Below are positions 53,765 to 53,862 of a stretch of 53,862 bases of DNA, piece by piece. The notes beneath the pieces are model-generated. The model did not search any database, was not told the DNA's origin, and saw nothing but the letters and a program-made list of their open reading frames with translations. Positions within the stretch are counted from its first letter, which is position 1. Each line of letters opens with the position of its first letter. The position numbers were made by a program, and so were the translations under genes. The stretch spans positions 255,696 to 309,557 of the forward strand of contig NW_003546289.1 in NCBI RefSeq assembly GCF_000090795.2, in the 5' to 3' direction. The stretch is from Amphimedon queenslandica. Taxonomy: Eukaryota; Porifera; Demospongiae; Haplosclerida; Niphatidae.

Positions 53765-53862
53765 TCTCCCTCCCCTTCAAGTGACAGCCGCACTGTTCAA
53801 CTACCGGTCCTCTAGAGAGTCCATCTGCATTGCCATTCATAGTTCCTTTTCTGTACTGTATG
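53760..53862 (-). pseudogene. Gypsy-type pol C-terminus ending in RNase H
   Basis: The minus strand from the window edge reads YRKGTMNGNADGLSRGPVVE and stops with TAA just inside the LTR. NADGLSR is the end of a Gypsy RNase H domain. In standard Gypsy elements the integrase would follow, but here stop, purine tract and LTR follow at once. The reading frame is open to the window edge, so the label pseudogene only reflects that it is partial. Confidence 0.65.

Overview
This is AT-rich nuclear DNA from an early-branching animal, most likely a demosponge of the Amphimedon type (inference; no search was possible). The evidence is a metazoan-style split gene (QTRT1) with GT-AG introns, a 53-bp intron inside a transposase gene, and a dense mixture of hAT, MULE, Tc1-like, Harbinger-like, Ty3/Gypsy, LINE and tyrosine-recombinase sequences. 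There is no operon-like packing. Apart from QTRT1 and a PHD-finger gene at the right edge, almost every coding stretch is a decayed mobile-element gene.

Layout. 0.6-7.6 kb: a minus-strand Gypsy pol, apparently one copy split by a family A repeat, a hAT MITE with a perfect 8-bp target duplication, a family B repeat and a long-TIR element. 7.8-13.4 kb: a plus-strand RecQ-like helicase converging on a minus-strand Crypton-like tyrosine recombinase (YR), then a 98-bp palindrome and a DUF6589-like gene. 13.4-16 kb: two hAT fragments and a LINE. 16.46-17.25 kb: a TIR element with 11-bp direct repeats that carries the N-terminus of another RecQ-like helicase. 18.3-42.4 kb: three QTRT1 exons on the plus strand, with matching phases, separated by introns of 1.0 and 22.6 kb.

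The 22.6-kb intron holds a second RecQ-end/YR/palindrome unit (21.6-24.4 kb), a full-length but broken MULE transposase gene (24.4-28.1 kb), a LINE 3' end, an antisense THAP-domain gene disrupted by transposons, a three-level nest of TIR elements (33.2-35.4 kb), a decayed Gypsy gag-pol and a Tc1-like fragment. 42.6-53.9 kb: more repeats of families B, D and E, a complete hAT element (47.2-49.6 kb) with 8-bp target duplications and a broken transposase, two exons of a PHD-finger gene, and the 3' end of an LTR element whose pol ends in RNase H.

The strongest candidate for an undescribed system is the repeated architecture of RecQ-like helicase and YR in convergent orientation with a roughly 98-bp palindrome upstream of the YR, whose apex looks like a CpG-decayed GGGCTTCGCCC. 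It occurs twice. The second case is flanked by an inverted repeat that also encloses a MULE gene. Both copies are broken, so this describes a fossil element, not a working one.
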